From Pseudonocardiales bacterium (GTDB lineage: Bacteria > Actinomycetota > Actinomycetes > Mycobacteriales > Pseudonocardiaceae), in NCBI GenBank assembly GCA_019243635.1, contig JAFAUB010000008.1:1-64000 (forward strand): DNA of 64,000 nt, read 5' to 3'. The notes beneath the pieces are model-generated. The model was given only the letters and a program-made list of their open reading frames with translations, was not told where the DNA came from and did not search any database. Every line of letters begins with the position of its first letter. Position 1 is the stretch's first letter. The translations under genes and the position numbers were made by a program. This document shows positions 63,254 through 64,000 of this stretch, one piece after another.

Positions 63254-64000
63254 ATGCGCCGTCGGTTGTTCGAGGCTGAGCATGAGGCCTTCCGGGAGAG
63301 CGTTCGCGCCTTCGTGAGCAAGGAGATCGCCCCGCATCTAGCAGCCTGGGACGCCGAGGGCATCGTGCCCCGTGAGCTGTTCACCACCGCCGGTGCGGCC
63401 GGTTTTCTCGGGATGGCGATCCCGGAGGAGCTCGGTGGCGGCGGGGTGTCGGACTTCCGGTTCAACGCGGTGCTGGGCGAGGAGGTGATGGTCGCCGGGG
63501 CAGCGGGCGCCGGGCTCGGGCTGACCCTGCACAACGACATCTGCCTGCCTTACTTCCTGGACCTGGCCACCGAGGAGCAGCGGCGTCGGTGGCTGCCGGG
63601 GATCGCCTCCGGGGAACTGATCACGGCCATCGCGATGACCGAACCGGGGATGGGCTCGGATCTGGCGGGCATGACCACCACCGCGGTGCGCCGGTCCGAC
63701 CATTACCTGCTCAACGGATCGAAGACGTTCGTCAGCAGCGGCATCAACGCCGATCTGGTCATCACTGCGGTGAAGACCGACCCGAGGCAACGCGGTCGGA
63801 GTATCAGCCTGCTCGTGGTGGAACGCGGGATGGAAGGCTTCGAGCGCGGTCGCAATCTCGCCAAGCTGGGGCAGCACGCCCAGGACACCGCCGAGCTGTT
63901 CTTCCGTGACGTCCGTGTACCGGTTGCCAACCTGCTCGGCACGCACGGTGCCGGGTTCGCCCACCTGGTGGACCGGCTACCGCAGGAGCGCCTGTCGATG
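63254..64000 (+). CDS. Acyl-CoA dehydrogenase (partial, cut by the window end)
   Basis: The first 249 residues have MRRRLFEAEHEAFRESVRAFVSKEIAPHL, the FAD-contact TAIAMTEPGMGSDLAGM and an FVSSGINADLVITAVKT segment, all of the acyl-CoA dehydrogenase fold. No stop appears before base 64000; the C-terminal half, with the catalytic Glu, lies beyond the window. AGGAGG precedes the ATG at 63254. The substrate chain length cannot be read here. Confidence 0.9.
   Translation, partial: MRRRLFEAEHEAFRESVRAFVSKEIAPHLAAWDAEGIVPRELFTTAGAAGFLGMAIPEELGGGGVSDFRFNAVLGEEVMVAGAAGAGLGLTLHNDICLPYFLDLATEEQRRRWLPGIASGELITAIAMTEPGMGSDLAGMTTTAVRRSDHYLLNGSKTFVSSGINADLVITAVKTDPRQRGRSISLLVVERGMEGFERGRNLAKLGQHAQDTAELFFRDVRVPVANLLGTHGAGFAHLVDRLPQERLSM

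Overview
The window is high-GC actinobacterial chromosome, probably from the Pseudonocardiales. The basis is gene content: a mycothiol-dependent maleylpyruvate isomerase-type enzyme, DUF4383 and DUF3151 proteins, an XRE-TPR regulator, a septum-formation family protein, a SigE-type ECF sigma factor, many GTG starts, and at least six leaderless starts with a TANNNT box exactly 6 nt before the start codon. The genus cannot be fixed from this evidence.

Layout. 1-6.9 kb: an 18-bp tandem repeat (7 copies), a small membrane protein, asd-lysC, a DUF4383 protein and purB. 7-17.5 kb: an accessory island centred on a RiPP (TOMM/azole-type) locus. On the minus strand lie a 41-codon precursor gene, a leader-binding/docking protein whose SD and start codon sit in a 15-bp hairpin, a frameshifted CocE hydrolase-YcaO fusion and a second YcaO. 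On the plus strand lie a SagB-type dehydrogenase, a frameshifted Tat/lipoprotein peptide-binding protein, a chimera of an OppB N terminus with an MFS exporter, and a cysteine hydrolase. 17.7-33.4 kb: mostly core genes (S9 peptidase, purD, degenerate GGDEF/EAL protein, XRE-TPR regulator with a divergent Cys-rich peptide, zf-UBP protein, purA, DUF3151, fba, ECF sigma factor, DedA, septum-formation protein, zincin). 33.8-37.2 kb: an unrecognised four-gene operon (HTH-like/helical protein, four-TM protein, zinc-ribbon miniprotein, OmpA-domain lipoprotein). 37.2-51.6 kb: menC, a BlaI/M56 pair, an MGDG-type glycosyltransferase, a NodB deacetylase, a broken EACC1-caspase conflict module, an aminotransferase, a beta-lactamase-like protein, a DrrAB-type ABC exporter, a Gly/Pro-rich membrane protein pair, ilvD and a PEBP protein. 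52-55.6 kb: a NgoMIV-type restriction-modification island with a Vsr nuclease. 55.6-64 kb: an alpha/beta hydrolase, hrpA, a fused vapBC remnant, hicAB, a methyltransferase remnant, a MEDS/HATPase anti-sigma protein, and an acyl-CoA dehydrogenase cut by the window end.

How the genes work together. The island at 7-17 kb has the parts for making, modifying and exporting a peptide (precursor, docking protein, two YcaO enzymes, azoline dehydrogenase, transporters). However, three homopolymer-type frameshifts and at least one deletion chimera suggest it is decaying, or that the assembly has errors confined to it. Purine genes (purB, purD, purA) are scattered among housekeeping genes. Toxin-antitoxin, conflict, Uma2 and methyltransferase debris clusters around 28, 42 and 60-62 kb. 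The strongest candidates for undescribed biology are the RiPP locus with its start-codon hairpin and the four-gene OmpA/zinc-ribbon operon.
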